The notes beneath the pieces are model-generated. The model was not told where the DNA came from. It saw only the letters and a list, made by a program, of their open reading frames with translations, and searched no databases. 64,000 nt of DNA from Lithospermum erythrorhizon. Taxonomy: Eukaryota; Streptophyta; Magnoliopsida; Boraginales; Boraginaceae. A program made the position numbers and the translations under genes. This document shows, piece by piece, positions 1 through 13,239 of the stretch (position 1 is the stretch's first letter; every line of letters starts with the position of its first letter). The stretch lies in assembly GCA_019722365.1 (NCBI GenBank), contig JADFUC010000331.1, positions 96,566-160,565 on the forward strand, in the 5' to 3' direction.

Positions 1-937
1 TCTTTTGATATAATTGTTATCATGCAAACTGACAGCAAGAAATATTGTATAAATCACGCATTAAAACATATATCGAATTGAGAGTTGACTTTGTGTTGAT
101 TTGAGATAACATGTATACGTATATCCATTTAGTGAAAAGATTGGATATCTTGTATGAAAATCCCATATTCTGTCTGACTTGTCTAATATCTCTTTTCTTG
201 TAGCAAAGCTAATCTTTGCTAACAATTTAATTACAAAAATTAAGCATTGATTCTAGTATATTGAGCAAGATATAGTAGTACACCTATTTGCATTCAAATG
301 CATTTCAGAGGATCAAAGAAAAGACTATTTCTCTTCTATTTTAGGCGAAAAAGATTATTTTTAGCATCCATTGATGTAGCTACCCATGAGTGTTAAGAGG
401 ATAGACTATATCCATGTTAAGCGTTTGAAGTTGCTATACATATTTAGATGCATAAGTATTCCACTTAGGTAGTGTTCGATGCGGAGGCCGAGAAAAACTT
501 TGTTTCTCGAGGATCTCCCAATCTCGAGTCGCTCTTTAAGCATTCCGTTTCTTTTAGGAGTTCTTGAGTTCCCGAGTTGATATCCTCGATATCTTTCATG
601 TCGCTTCATTTTGATCAATCATGTCTTTTATGATATTCTTCTATAGATTGTGGTTCCACATGACCAAAAGCCGGTATCCATAGAAATCCCAATAGCTACT
701 AACCAAATTAAAATTTATAATGGAACATTTCTTGGTATTGAATCACTTTCGAGGTATTTTCTCTAACCGAGGAAGAAGTTTGAAATAAGGGATAGTTCAT
801 ATATAGTCTCCTTATTGGCACTATGCGTCAATTTATGTTAGCTTCTCCTTTCAAGCGTAACTTAGGCGACTCATTTGTTAGAACTGACGCCTTGTTCAAC
901 TAGGACATTAATAAGTGTAAATACATTTTAGTAGGTA
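1..937. other. AT-rich intergenic DNA, nothing recognised
   Basis: No open frame with recognisable protein similarity, no tRNA-like fold and no transposon terminus was seen. The stretch ends at the target-site duplication of the retroposon that follows. Confidence 0.5.
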
Positions 938-955
938 TGTATCATTTATTTTATT

Positions 956-2435
956 CTTTTTTTTCACACAAATTATTCTATTATTGATAAAATCAGGAGA
1001 TACAATTCGGTCGAATGGGGATTCTCAGGCCCCCAAACGTAGTACATAAGGATAAAGAACTCGGGAAATGAAAGCAAACAAACGCACACACAACTCAAAT
1101 AGAAAACAAAAGGGGAGGCCCAAAAGAATCCGTGCAGCCTTACAAGGCTTCGTCTCGAAAAAGACATCATCTTTTGAGGCCCCAAAGAAACGGGCGAGGC
1201 ATGCGGAGAACCCGATCGGCCCTAATCGAGTAGGACGGGACCAGCAGCGAGCCCGGCCCCACAAGGCCCACGATCCCTTGTGAGAACTCGGCCGTGGAGT
1301 CAGTTCTTAGTCACGAGGGCCATGAGGCAAAATGCCCCGAACCCGCTCAATAAATTCAACGGTCAAATCGCGCAACCTACCAAATCACCAACCGTTCACG
1401 TTCGATAAGTGGTGAAGCCAAGCGGTTTCACCCGTGAAGCGGCGCCAAACCAGCGAGTCGTCCAGGCCGTTCGAGTCCGGCGTCGTTCCAATTCCTGACC
1501 GTTAGCATTCCCGTCGGTAAACTTAGTTTGACGAGGCGGAAAAATACCCAAATGGCGGAAAGCATACTTCGCGGAATCATTAAGAAAAATTCAATCAAAT
1601 CATCAAGAAACAGCAAATTCGGTGAAGTTCGATTCACGAAATCTGCGTCAGCGCAATCGACTCATCCGAAACCCAATCTTGCAAGCCGCACTAGAACTCC
1701 ACCGGACGGCCACGGTTGCCGGATCAACCTAGAACCGCCTAAATGGCCCCAAAATGGAGCACCACCGCGAGTGCGCGGCTTGACCCCCGAAGGAGATTCT
1801 CGAGCAAAACATGGCAAAATCGCCAAAACCAAACATCATGACCCCAAGCATTGAGAGGAAAATAAAGAAAGCGGTGAGAATTTGGAAAAACAGCCGGAGA
1901 ACAACGAACACATAACCAACATTCAAATGGAATTGGGGGCAGGGAGGTTAAGTCGATGAGCGTACCGCTGAGCAACAACAAAAAACAAACCGATCCCGTA
2001 AAACTACCGCGTGGGATCACGATCACCAAACCGCTGACTTCCAAAACAACCAACTCGGCCGAGGAATGAAAAGGGAAAAACCAAAGACCATGGAAACCCA
2101 AAGGGTTCGTAGCCCAATCCACCGTGATTCATAGGGGCGGGTAGATGAGATCTGATGAAAGCCAGAAAACTTTAAGCAACCATGAAGCCGTGGAAGAACA
2201 CCAATCTTCAACATCATCAACCCAGTCGGTTGGGGTCGAAAAATACTGTCGCCCGATTTAAAGAATAAACCATTGAAAAGATGAGAGGTTCAAGAAGAGA
2301 ATCGATTATCACGGCGTAAGGATCCCAATCAGAAATTGCCCAGGAAGAAAGAGTTGGGCGCCAAGGTGAAGTTGAGAGCTTTCCCCAGGAGAGAATTTCA
2401 TCTACAGCCTCCAAAATTTTCGTCTACTTGACTTC
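956..2435 (-). mobile_element. Non-LTR retroposon or processed retrocopy with poly(A) tail
   Basis: A GC-richer block of 1.48 kb lies in AT-rich surroundings. Read on the minus strand it ends in a run of eight A (T-run at 957-964) after an L1-like 3' untranslated sequence. It is bracketed by an imperfect direct repeat: 938-955 (TGTATCATTTATTTTATT) and 2436-2452 (TGTATCGTTTATTTATT). Poly(A) plus a 17-18 bp duplication is the hallmark of LINE-driven insertion. I see no reverse transcriptase or endonuclease motif on the minus strand, so this is a non-autonomous or internally deleted LINE, or a retrocopied mRNA. The frames inside it (the longest about 127 codons, 1739-2122 minus) match no family I recognise and are probably not translated. 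Confidence 0.7.
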
Positions 2436-2452
2436 TGTATCGTTTATTTATT

Positions 2453-4463
2453 AGCATTTGTATCGGCTCATTGCATCTAAGTGGATGAAACAATATTATG
2501 AGGAATGGGAAAATAGTCCATGCTTCAACTTCTTATTGATTTGTCAAGTGGATCAAGATGAAATCAGTAGGTAAATACCAAGAAGTTTACTATATTCTGA
2601 AGTGGGTTAAGTTATTCCCCAGTGGTGAAAAAAAATATTCTAATCAAAGTGACGATAAGCAAAATGAAGCGTAGATATTTTTACGTGTTAAGCTCAAGAT
2701 ATCTAATAAAATTAGTGAGTAAAAACAACATATATGCTTATTTCCCTCACGTTGTAGGCTAAAATTTGGTTAGATTTGTGGAGGTGCATAAGACTTATAC
2801 GGAAAAACCAAAAATACATAAAGGGAAATGTTTTGAGAAGTTTCACAATTAGCGGATAATTATTTGTTCATTTGTTGAAATATTCGATTATATGTAATTT
2901 GATTTAGTTAGTACCTTTACTATTTGCTTCATCATGCATGACATGCTGAAATCATAGAATCCAAAACAAGGTAAATATTATAGGCATAGTGTTAGACATT
3001 GTTAGTAAGCTGAAGACAATAACCCCATGATAATATGTAGTTAAGAGAAGGGTAATATATGTTTGCATATAGGTTTCTTGAATAATAATTGTTGGAAATA
3101 TGAGATATTAAGTAATACATTGAACAATAGGGTTGTACAATTGATTTACTCATTTAAAGTTAAGTTCATATATAGATGTTTAGTTGTTAATATGATGGGC
3201 TGCAGATTAAAAGCTCGTAATCTAAACATAAATGTGATATTCGGTTAACATAAATTAATATATTTTTATTGTCAAACAACAAATAAAACAATCATACATT
3301 ATATCCGGGGTTAGAGTGAAGCCTTAAGAAAACTTTAGGGGGCAAAATTCCAATGAAGGAATTTCCTCACAGAAGCGGCCTTATGGAGAGAGAAAAGGGG
3401 GGGGGAGGTTATTTCCTCTCATGTCGTGTCCCTACTTATTCGAGTTATGAACTCTTATATGCATGCATCAATCCAAAATTAGTAGGGTTATTTTCTTCGT
3501 CCTCTAACTTTCATAGTTAAAACTTTAGAACTCTAGTAAGCTCGTGAGGATTTGATCAATCCTTGGTGTGAATGATTCTTAGAGGCAATCTACTTTGGGT
3601 GCTTAAATTCTCCTCATAATTTATTGTAATTTATTCAAGAAGAGCGATACACACTTGTTTCTATAATGATTGTTCTATTACAATTTGTAGCGATCATGAG
3701 ATTATGACCATAACATTTGGATGTTATTGATAAATGACAGCTTGATTGGCCTTAGAAACTGAACTACTGAATTCTTATAATTGGCGAGTTTCATGAATTT
3801 CCTTGCATTGAATATATGCTATAAATTGCTTGTAGTTTTAAACTCCATTTAAATTAAGAATGATAAAAAAGGTAAAAGATTTGATGGACATGACACATCA
3901 GGTGGGGGTGGTATCAGCGACCGCGCTTTCATGGCGACTCATGATGGAGTTCGAACCTAAGGTTTCAAAACTACTTCTGATTTCGAACAGCAGCCGAAAC
4001 CAACTAACTTGTTTGGGCTCACCTCGTGCCAGACTTGCTCGTTTTAATTTGAACTTTGATTAAATTGTTTTTATGAAATTTAATTAATTGTAATAGTTCT
4101 AATTTGATTAGGTTACTTTTAATTTTTTTAAAACTAATACTATTGACTAATTAAAATAAGTTTGAGACTTACAATTATTGATAACATATACTTAAATAAA
4201 TTCCGGAGTTAGTTTTAAATAATCGATAATTTCACTAATATTTGATTATTAGTGATTTTATAATGATGAAGTTAAACTTGTTTAGATTATTTGATAATTA
4301 AACAATTGCATATAATTCAGTTTATGAAAAGTGTATTTGTTCGTCCGCTTCATCAATGCTATACATGTATAAATATAATTATCGGAATTATTGATTTGTT
4401 CATGTATAATATATGTTATAATATATTGGTGGATGTTATGAGACTAGTAATATGACTTATTTG
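2453..4463. other. AT-rich intergenic DNA; G-run at 3397-3406
   Basis: No protein similarity is recognisable. A purine block with a run of nine or more G near 3390-3408 resembles a retrotransposon polypurine tract, but no LTR starting with TG follows directly, so I do not call an element. Confidence 0.4.
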
Positions 4464-6200
4464 TTTTTTTTTAGATTAAACCCTCGTCTAGGGCTTACGT
4501 GTTAATTAAAGCAAACTTCGAACAATACATGCAGGATGGAATACCCAATAAATAAAACTAGAGTGCTTAAATTTAAATCCCTATCTTAATCTCAGGAACA
4601 ACCCTCAATTTGAAAACCAATAACCAAAAACCCTAATAAGGCTAAAAACGACGTCTTCGTCTAGCCCTCATCAAAAATAGAATTGAGGATGTTTCCTGTG
4701 TTTGATGAAATACTCAGTTTGGGTCACCTTGCTCCATGTTTGATTTGGGGTAAGACCGACTGCTCCAACTGAATCAAACCCTCATGCCAGCATCCTCCAT
4801 GTTAAATTTCCACGTGAAATCTCTATTCCTCTACAAAGTGTTCTTAGCAATCCAGTGAGCTGCCATATTATTTTCACGATAGATATGTTCAATTATGGAG
4901 CTTTATGCTTGGAGCCTAGTAGCAATTTGAATGGTTGTATTACTCCGCTGCTAATGAGCTGCCTTTTCTTTTATCATCTTTACCACATTTCTCGAATACA
5001 CTAAAATTTGCATGTACGCCTTGTTAATGCAAACATTTCCATACATCATAAAATTCATCTTTCAATGTTGGAATCATTAATACATTGCATTTCATTTCAT
5101 ATATCAGTGCCCTTGGTGGTCTTTGACAATTGCCCCTTGGTGGTTTCCTTTAAATGTTATCCACATTTAGTTTTTAGATGCCCACCTGGTTTCTCCATCT
5201 CAGTAACATTGGCACAGTTGGACTAGGAGCCAGCACCTGAACAGCTAGCCCATAGGGCATTTCATATTCCCTTTCCAGTATTTGTAGTGCTACATATTTT
5301 CCTTTCCATTTCGTTTGAGTAGATTGGTGATTCTAAAGGTGCAGATTGAGTAAAAAAGTAGGAGGCTTTGTCATGTTTTGCTTTGTTTCTTGCTTTCAAA
5401 GATCGAAGAATGATAATGGGAAAACCTGTCTAATGTGCCCTTCAATTTTAACAAGTACAAACCGCCCAGTAAAACTTGATGAACTGACTCAAATTTAGCA
5501 GAGATTGTCAAAGGTAAACAATTTTTGCAAAAATGCTCATATTTGGAGCGACCTCTGGATTAGGGAAGAACAGATGTATTAGGGTTTCACTTGAGAACAA
5601 CATAGACATTTTGAGACCATGAGATACACTATTTTTAGCCATAGTTTCACATCCACAGGCAGCCATCCTATTTAAATCAGTCTCCAGGCAAGGAAAGACA
5701 TCTTTCTTTGGATAATTAGAGTACTAGGGGATCATAGATCTATAGAATGATCCCTTTTACTTCTAATCTCCTCATGTGTCGTCTTAAAGGAGATTTGTCA
5801 TCAGGAGTGAGCTTTCCAAATTAGTTTGTCAGGCTGACTCTGTGGTCAATACTAGTGTTAAGAACCATTGTGACATGCTCTGAGGATAAATCTTTCTAGA
5901 GTTTACTGTGTCCGATTGCCCATTATTCCAATAGTGTTTGACCTTTGTTCCTCCTTTCTGATTTGTATAAATAAAACCTAAAAGGTCCTATTTTCAACCA
6001 AGAGTCCAACCAAAAAATTACATTCTCAGAGCCTAATTGCCAATGGATGGTTGTTCTGCAGTCTTTCAAACCTTGATCAAATTTTCCAAACTCTGGAGTG
6101 GGAAGAGTGTATAGAAAGCTATGCTGGGGTGCTTGCAATACTTGATCATAAACAAGTACCCTCTCTCAAGCATGAAATGACTCCATAAACAAGTACCCTC
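4464..6200 (-). mobile_element. L1-type LINE, 3' fragment (RT tail and RNase H remnants)
   Basis: On the minus strand this runs from an RT-tail region to a poly(A) end (T-run at about 4464-4472). At 5923-6138 the translation contains WQLGSENVIFWLDSWL, matching the W-x-LG-(N/D)G-x-x-I-x-FW-D-W-L signature after the RT domain of plant L1 elements. At about 4830-4900 the minus strand encodes IEHIYRENNMAAHWIAKN, the C-terminal motif of LINE RNase H. The 3' untranslated end (before T-run 4464) matches the LINE tails at 13.9 and 46.8 kb. Stops and frameshifts interrupt it, so it is dead. The 5' boundary is unclear; a short duplication with a repeated ACAAGTACCCTCTC motif lies at 6150-6203. Confidence 0.75.
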
Positions 6201-8359
6201 TCATTCTACACCAAGACTTGATCATAGAAATTGTCATGAATATCCTTGAGAATCTAATATTTAGTCACTTCCCTCGAAAGGAGCCTGAAATCCTACTCCA
6301 TTTGCACCATGGTAGCCTATCCCAAAAGAATTTATTAGAAATTCATTCAATTATTAATTGTACATCTACTGGCATCTTCATCACCTCGAATAATATATAG
6401 CAAGTTGAGGCTGGTCCGGTTTCGGTAGTGGACCGGATGACAAGTCTTCCAAGTTATGCTTCGATACGCCTTGGTCCAAATGGAAATGCCTGCAAAACAA
6501 AGAAAGGTTGCTGACCGAAACACTTGACGAAACGAGTCGATTAAGAGATCGAGAGAGGTTTGGTTTTACGTAGCGGAGTTTGGATATCAAAGTGAGCTTA
6601 CTTGAGAGTTTGTCTTTGAGGTTACTTGCTAATGGTTCGGACCGTTACTTAATCGAGGCTTAGTGGCCCGTTATTGTCGAGTTAGTTCGCGCGTCGCTTG
6701 TAAAGTTGAGTGCACAAAGAATTATGATTTGAAGTTAATTATTGACTTCATTATTGTGGAATTAAGCACAAAAAGAAGGACATTAAGTAGCGCTTAAGAA
6801 TGAAAGAAATGTTTGATTGAATTTCACTTGCTTCAGAGTAAGTTGTTATTAGAGCCGAAATATTCTATGGATGTACTACCGGTGTCTCGGACAACGATTT
6901 TGATCACATGATTTCAAATTATGAATATGAGCCAAGTATGGTAGTAGCCATAAGATAGAAGACACAAAGAAAGAATTGAGTCCTTATATTGTTAGGTGAA
7001 CATTATAAGAGCACGATTTAATCCTCCATTTTAGGTAGTTGAGATTTCAAAGCATTTCTTTGGAATTGCATGAGTAGAAATGGACGTCATATATCTAATA
7101 TAGAGCATCTACATCTATAAATTGGGTGGTCCCGATTGAAATAATTCTATTCTTCTCTTTCCTACAAGCCTTGAAGATATTTCAAGTAACAAACACTTGG
7201 TAGATTATGAATGTGACTCTATGAGACTTAAATTCAATCTTGCAGGGCCGGGAATAAGTCAACTCTTACTAGACTTAGTGGGAGGTTCGTTAATCTTGAT
7301 TAAGTTTGTATGAACACATACAAGTTGATCAGATATATAAGTCATTGAATGATACATCAGAATTGATAAGAGTATGGGAAGGACCATGTGAATACTATCA
7401 AGTTACGAATCCAGTAATATCGTCATGAGTAACATTATATCCGAAGAATATGAGTCATCATTCGACAAAAGAATATTACTTGTTAAGATACGTAAGTACA
7501 TAATTGTGTTTAAGTTAAGCATGAAATGGATAAAAATCTTTCAATTTAAGTATACCAAAAGTTTTCCATTGACTTATAGATGTGTCGTGGATTGAGTGAT
7601 CTGGTAAGGGTTATTGTTTATGGTTGAAACACAAAGAATGAAATATTTTCACATATCAAAAGTTGTTGCTACCATAAAATGGGTTTATTCATATAACAAA
7701 GTTGTATTTAACAATAAAACATTAAACGTCTACGTATGGACAATTAATATTATGTCGCTAAAGTAGACATGATTTAACACGAGTCCAAAGTTGCGATTAT
7801 GTCATTTTTATAGCTAGAGGAAGAGCTGGTATTTGACATATATTATAGAATTACAATTTCTTGCTTGTATGGTATCTTCATTTATGAAGTGTAAAAGTGA
7901 AATAAATTATATGACTTGAATGTATTCAAGTAGCTGTTAAAGGAGAAGATCATTGTCAGTGTTAGAATCCTTGAGTTATACTCGGGGAATATTATGCTTG
8001 AGAATTCCTAATGCATGACTATACGCCAAATGCAAGGATAAGTGGCAATATGGAATAAATCGCCTCCCAATAAATGACATGAAATTCGTTTTAAATGAAA
8101 TAAGAAATTGGGAATACATAGGATAAGTATAGAACTTATAAACTTTACCTTACAGTGCAACGACTAAATGGCTTTTATATATATCGACACACATAAACAC
8201 CATATGTAATAAGTTGCCGTACATGAGATATGCTGCTTCATAACTCGGAATGTCATGGCCGATTATGATACTCAAAGTCCTGAGTCTGATAACCACATAT
8301 CACATATATAACTCATTTAGTAAAAACTATACAACTTACATATACACAATATATATGAA
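6201..8359. other. Intergenic DNA, probably degenerate transposon sequence
   Basis: 6400-6720 is GC-richer and contains a CCGGTTTCGGTAGTGGACCGG segment that is nearly self-complementary. No protein family is recognisable in either strand. The right end (about 8360-8420) contains ATACTCACCTCGAAGTCGAG, also present in the gypsy LTR near 56883, so LTR debris begins there. Confidence 0.35.
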
Positions 8360-9280
8360 AGGTTATGTCACGTGATATAAATACTCACCTCGAAGTCGAG
8401 CCCTAATATCAAAAACTTTTTTTACTACCAGAGCTTGACTACCAGATATCCGCTTTAAAGAACATAATAATAGCAATTACTTTTATTTTAGTAACTTTAA
8501 CTAACAACAACTACTAGATTTGTGAACTACTCTTGAACTTATGCAATTTCATCGTTTTACGATATACTACTATACCCATTTTAACTTTTGTCTATATCCA
8601 AACTATATTAGTTATATCAAGAATCTAAATTGAATATACTTATCGAAGTCTAGTATGGATTAAACTAGAACTAACATATGATTCTATAATTTAGTTTATG
8701 TATATTATAAGTAATTAATTTACTACATACTTCAACATACTTATATTTAAACCATTAAATATGACCTGTAATGATCATTAATGGATGAGTTTAGCTAATT
8801 AAAGTAACTTGGCATAATTATACAACTAGTTATATAACCAATAAAAGGATATACTTGTACACTTTTTCATGTGAAACTTGATAAAATTTTAAGATTATGA
8901 TTTAAGGAGAATAATATCATCAAAAGGAAAGAAAAATTTTTGAGAAAGAAGGGGAAGGGGAGGTCTCGACCCCTAATGAAAAAAGGAGGAGGAAAATTTT
9001 TGGGTGTGTTTATTTTCCATTAGTTTATACTATTATAGAAATGAAGTTGCTTAGGCTTGAAGTAGTCTATAAGCAAGCCGCGATCAATCTCGAGCTTAAG
9101 CAAGTAGGAGGTGTCAAATAAGAAGCAAGCACGAGGAATTGTCGTTTCGCTTTCTTAGCTAGGAGGGAAAAGATGAGTAGTATTTAGCTATCTGAGCTTC
9201 ACATGCAGTTGAGTTTGTTTTAAGTAGAGAAATACTCAATAAGTACTTGAATCATAAAAGGATTGGTTTATTTCGATCCA
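8360..9280 (-). mobile_element. Gypsy LTR fragment (direct-repeat partner of 23909-24725)
   Basis: 8461-9265 is a close direct repeat of 23911-24715, starting in both with AACATAATAATA and sharing about 800 bp with small indels. Its right edge (…GATCCA at 9280) is followed at 9285 by CTCCTTATAAAATTTTCGAG, which on the minus strand is the polypurine tract context seen at 51573-51600. I therefore read it as the U3 side of a minus-strand gypsy LTR. The left boundary is approximate. Confidence 0.55.
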
Positions 9281-10029
9281 CCACTCCTTATAAAATTTTC
9301 GAGAGTTGCCTCCTGACTCGTCTGTCTTTATTATCATATTTCGCTTTCAATACGCTCTTATTATCTAATATCTCATAAAGCGCATCTACAATAGCCTATT
9401 TCATTATTCATTTATCGTATCGTTTATACATAATGTCGAGTAAGTCACGATAACCCGTATATATATGCTCGTTCATAGGCCTATTATCAAATCAAATTCA
9501 CTCCACATAGCAAGAGTATGTTACAACTGCCCAAAGAATTGTTACTTGATATCAACCCAACGCGTCATCTATTATATAAAACTAAATTGATATTCGCCCC
9601 GATATTGTTTTGATCAACTAACTTGTCCAGTGCTCGTTTACACGCGTTTCGCATGGATTATCGCTCGCTGACACGTCTCATACAATTTGATAATTCTAAC
9701 ACCCGATCAACGGATTCATAATATAAAAAAAATCACGATGTCAAATATACTATAATTCATGCTACCGTTTAAATGCATGTACATTATAACCACATATCGT
9801 ACATCAATGTAGCATATACTCCAATATATATATATAAGATGCGAGCGCTTACGTTATTCAATACGCCTATATATATGTATACATTATATTATATAATCAC
9901 TTGTCATTTTACCGACATCGCGCGTACATCCGTATCCTTTTTGTTTCATACAATGGCTGATCTAGAAATTGACATATAAATCGATATAAATATTTTCCCC
10001 CGCACACATGTCATTTTCATTCATATCAT
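9281..10029 (-). mobile_element. Gypsy internal fragment (3' part, non-coding)
   Basis: 9283-9400 resembles 51585-51700, the region next to the 3' LTR of the minus-strand gypsy element at 49-58 kb: both share CTCCTTATAAAATTT followed by TTTCAATACGCTCTTATTA. No open pol frame remains. The fragment is flanked by LTR sequence on both sides, but the right-hand copy is inverted. Confidence 0.45.
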
Positions 10030-10440
10030 CATTAAATAACACAAATTTTTATGATTGAGAGTAATAATTGAGTATTGCTCTTTAAAATAAACTCGAAACT
10101 AGACAAGTGTATACGTAAGAAATGCTACTAAATCTTTCCTGCAAATTTAAGAAAGGGAAATGACACCTCGTTCTTGCTTCTTATTTGACACCTCCTACTT
10201 GCTTCTTAGACACCTCGGAGCTTGCTTATAGACTACTTAGGCTAAGCAACTGTTTATAAATAGCATAAAACTAAAGAAAGGAACTACACAAAATTTTTTT
10301 CTCCTCCGCTTGCCCTGCTTGTCCGTGAACTCCCCACTCACCAAACATTTTCTTTCCTTTTTGATGTGAGTCTCCTCTTAAATCACTTAACCTTAAAGTT
10401 GCTTTCAGAGTTTCGGGGAGTAAAAGTGTTGATATCAAAT
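10030..10440 (+). repeat. Inverted partial copy of the 8.36-9.28 kb LTR
   Basis: The reverse complement of about 10046-10340 matches 8974-9265: both contain the blocks GCAAGTAGGAGGTGTCAAAT, GTAGTCTATAAGCAAGC and an end close to ACTCAAT…AATCATAAAA. The two arms enclose about 0.77 kb and could fold into a long hairpin in RNA. The copy ends near the solo LTR at 10560. Confidence 0.6.
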
Positions 10441-10559
10441 AGGTGATCGGTAAGTAAAGTTGTTGATATTTGGGCGACTAGAGTGAGTACTCGGAATCCA
10501 CTTAGCGTTTTATATTTCATACATTATGAATATGTGTAGTACATATTTTGGGTTGTTGT

Positions 10560-13234
10560 TGTAATAACTTAGTTACGTTAAAAAATAAAATAAAATTTTG
10601 GTCGGTGGGTGGGACCGGAGATAGTATAAATTTTAGGAATAAGATCGATGTGCGAGACTAGTATTATATGGTAGTAGTTACATGTCATGGGGAAATTTTA
10701 CATTTGGAATCGGTTTCATTGAGATTTAAGTACGGAGAGAGTGGAAGTCAGCAAAAGAGCGAGCGGGACTCGAGCTATTCTTAAATATCTCACAAATCTT
10801 ATCCAAATGGCGTCGTCATATGACTGAAATCTCATCTTTTCTTCTTCTTGGCGAGATTTTCCCTTTTCCATGAAATTTCTTCATTTCTCTACTTTGATTG
10901 TTGTTGTTCAAACTCAAAGATGGTTAGTAGAATCATCTTTCCCTAAGTAAGTAACTGCTTTGAATTAAGGTAAGAAGTTCAAATCTTTTTGAGATATTTC
11001 TTGGGTTTGACATAGTTGACTTTTAGTTCACTTTGCTAAATTGAATTTAATTGTGTTTCTAAGTTTGTTATGGGTAGTATGATGAATATAAGTAGTTAAT
11101 TCATGAGTTAAGATGTTGTATGAGGTTTATGGTGATGGTTGACTTTTTCCTAGGTCAGTTGACTTTTATGTTGACTTTTTATGAGACTTTTAAATGTGTA
11201 GGGGGCGACCTTATTGTAGTTGTTGTAAGGTTAGAATTGTGATTTATTATCTATTAAAGGGAGTTAGGTTGAGAAAGTGTGATTGGTGGTGGTAGTAGTG
11301 AGATTTTAGATTATAGGTTGTTAATTATGGACTTGGGGGTTATATAAAGATGACTTATAAGTTGATTTGAAATGTTAAAGTGATAAGGTGGAAATTTTAG
11401 AGAGGGCAGCGATTGGGTTGTGTCCGGCAGGGTTGTTATTGTTTCATTGTCTTATTAATGCGTTTTAGACCGTTTGCTTAATCGTTCCACTTAGAGTTGG
11501 TAATGTATCTTCTAGAGCGCATAAGTATAGTAGTAGGATTTGATTGTCTTTCCGGGTGTTTTTTGTTAGGCGTTGATCGTGGGGAAAAAGCGGAGTTACG
11601 TGATTGTGATTTGTGAGGATTTTTGTGGTAGCTAGTAGGGGTGAGTACTTATACCACTTTGGGTGCTACATTACGTACTACTTTTAAATTGTGTGAAATA
11701 TGTCATTATGGTATGATTAGGTGAGAATAGCACCATGTCATTGTTGTATGATTATGTGTGATTCGTTTGTGTGTGTGATATGATTATGTGATTGTATTTA
11801 CGTGGCATTGAAGATTGCTTGAAAGGGTAAGTAATAGCTTGAACTCATACGTTTCTTGTATTACGTGGCCTTGTCGCCATTTTACGTGTTCTGTGGCCTT
11901 GTCGGCACTTCTGTATTTCTGTGGCCTTGTCGGCGGTTCTGATTGATTTTGATTGTGAGACGTTTTAGCTGTGTGCTTTGATATTGTTTGGGAATAGAGT
12001 AGGTAGTTGTTGGGAGGTGTTGGTTGGAGTTATGCGTGACTTTGAGGTGACTTGAGTATTAGGATATGACCCTATAGTTGGGATGATTAGGGGTTAGGTG
12101 ACTCTCGTACCCTTGCGGGGATATGTGATCTTTATTGGCCTTATACTCTGTATAAGTGCGGTTTGGCCTTATACTTGGGTATAAGGCGGTATGATTATCT
12201 ATGATCACTTTCTTTGTGTGCGTTGTTGTTGGTGGCCTTATATTCTACGGTATAAGTGCGGTTTGGCCTTATCTTTACGGTATAGTACGGTTTGTATATA
12301 CTACGTGATTATAAGTGCGGTTTGATTATCTGTCGTCTTCTTTGTGTGCATTGTTGGTGTTGGCCTTATACTACGATTATGGGTAGATTGTTTATTAGCG
12401 ATTAGTCCCGTTCCTAGCAGCCAGGTAGGCGGATCGAGCATATGCGCGTTAGAGGTTGATATAGTTATGGAGATATGAGAGAGATTGATGCTTTGATGGC
12501 TTAGAGTTATAGTCGTGGTTGAGTCTGTGATTTTATTATGAGTGATTGTGTGCCTTATTAAAGACTTTGTATTATATCTTGAGATGTTATGCACAGACTT
12601 TCTTTGGAATTTTTTATGATACTTGACGCTTATTAGGTAGTCTGGTTATACATATTTATTCGCCTTGACTATTATATCCCATTAATTGTCTGTTGCGTAT
12701 GGCTTAAGTTTCACACCCGTGTATTAAGTTTTCACTAAGCCGCGACACACCCTGACCGTTTTGGGCGGCGTTTCGTTTGTGCGGAGTTGACGGGCGGGCG
12801 GTTAATTCGGGAGGTTGTTTGAGAGTTTATATTCAGAATTTAGCTAGGTAGTATCGGGTGGTGAGGATCCTCGCGATCTCGTTTTACATTTGTCTTGTCA
12901 ACCGTTTCTTGATTGTTGTATTTGTTTTGGACTTGCTTGTCGGCAATTATTTTTGTGATACGAGGATCTGATATTTACTCTGAGATTTAGCCTTTCCGGC
13001 ATTACTGTCTTTTTGAGATATGTTGTATATATGGAGTTGGTTGGTTAAATATCACCCTGATGGATTGTAAATTTTAAAAACTGTTCTTTCTAGAATTTTA
13101 ATTGTAAATCAAATTTTTGGATAAAATGCGTAGTTCTTTAAAATTGATTACCGTCCATCGGTATAGTGACTTCACGGTGTCCCGAGGATTATAATAATTA
13201 CGCCTAAAGGCGGCCGACCGAGGCGGGTCGTTAG
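10560..13234 (+). mobile_element. Solo LTR of a Ty3/gypsy element
   Basis: It begins TGTAATAACTTAGTTACG, the same start as the gypsy LTRs read from the minus strand at 51572 and 34987, and ends with the GGCCGACC…GGGTCGTTA segment that closes those LTRs. A perfect 5-bp duplication, GTTGT, flanks it (10555-10559 and 13235-13239). No polypurine tract or primer-binding site adjoins it, so it is a solo LTR left by LTR-LTR recombination. It carries short tandem repeats: GTGGCCTTGTCGGC units at 11864-11935 and GGCCTTATAC…TATAAGTGCGGTTT units at 12135-12390. The last bases read TTAG rather than the expected CA. Confidence 0.75.
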
Positions 13235-13239
13235 GTTGT

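Noticed and set aside
1528..1854. 108-codon plus-strand frame with basic residues
   Set aside because: It is antisense to the poly(A) retroposon and resembles no known family.
1739..2122. 127-codon minus-strand frame
   Set aside because: Hydrophobic and of low complexity; no LINE ORF1 or RT motif. Kept only as part of the retroposon.
3390..3410. Purine run as a polypurine tract
   Set aside because: No LTR start follows and no partner LTR was found.
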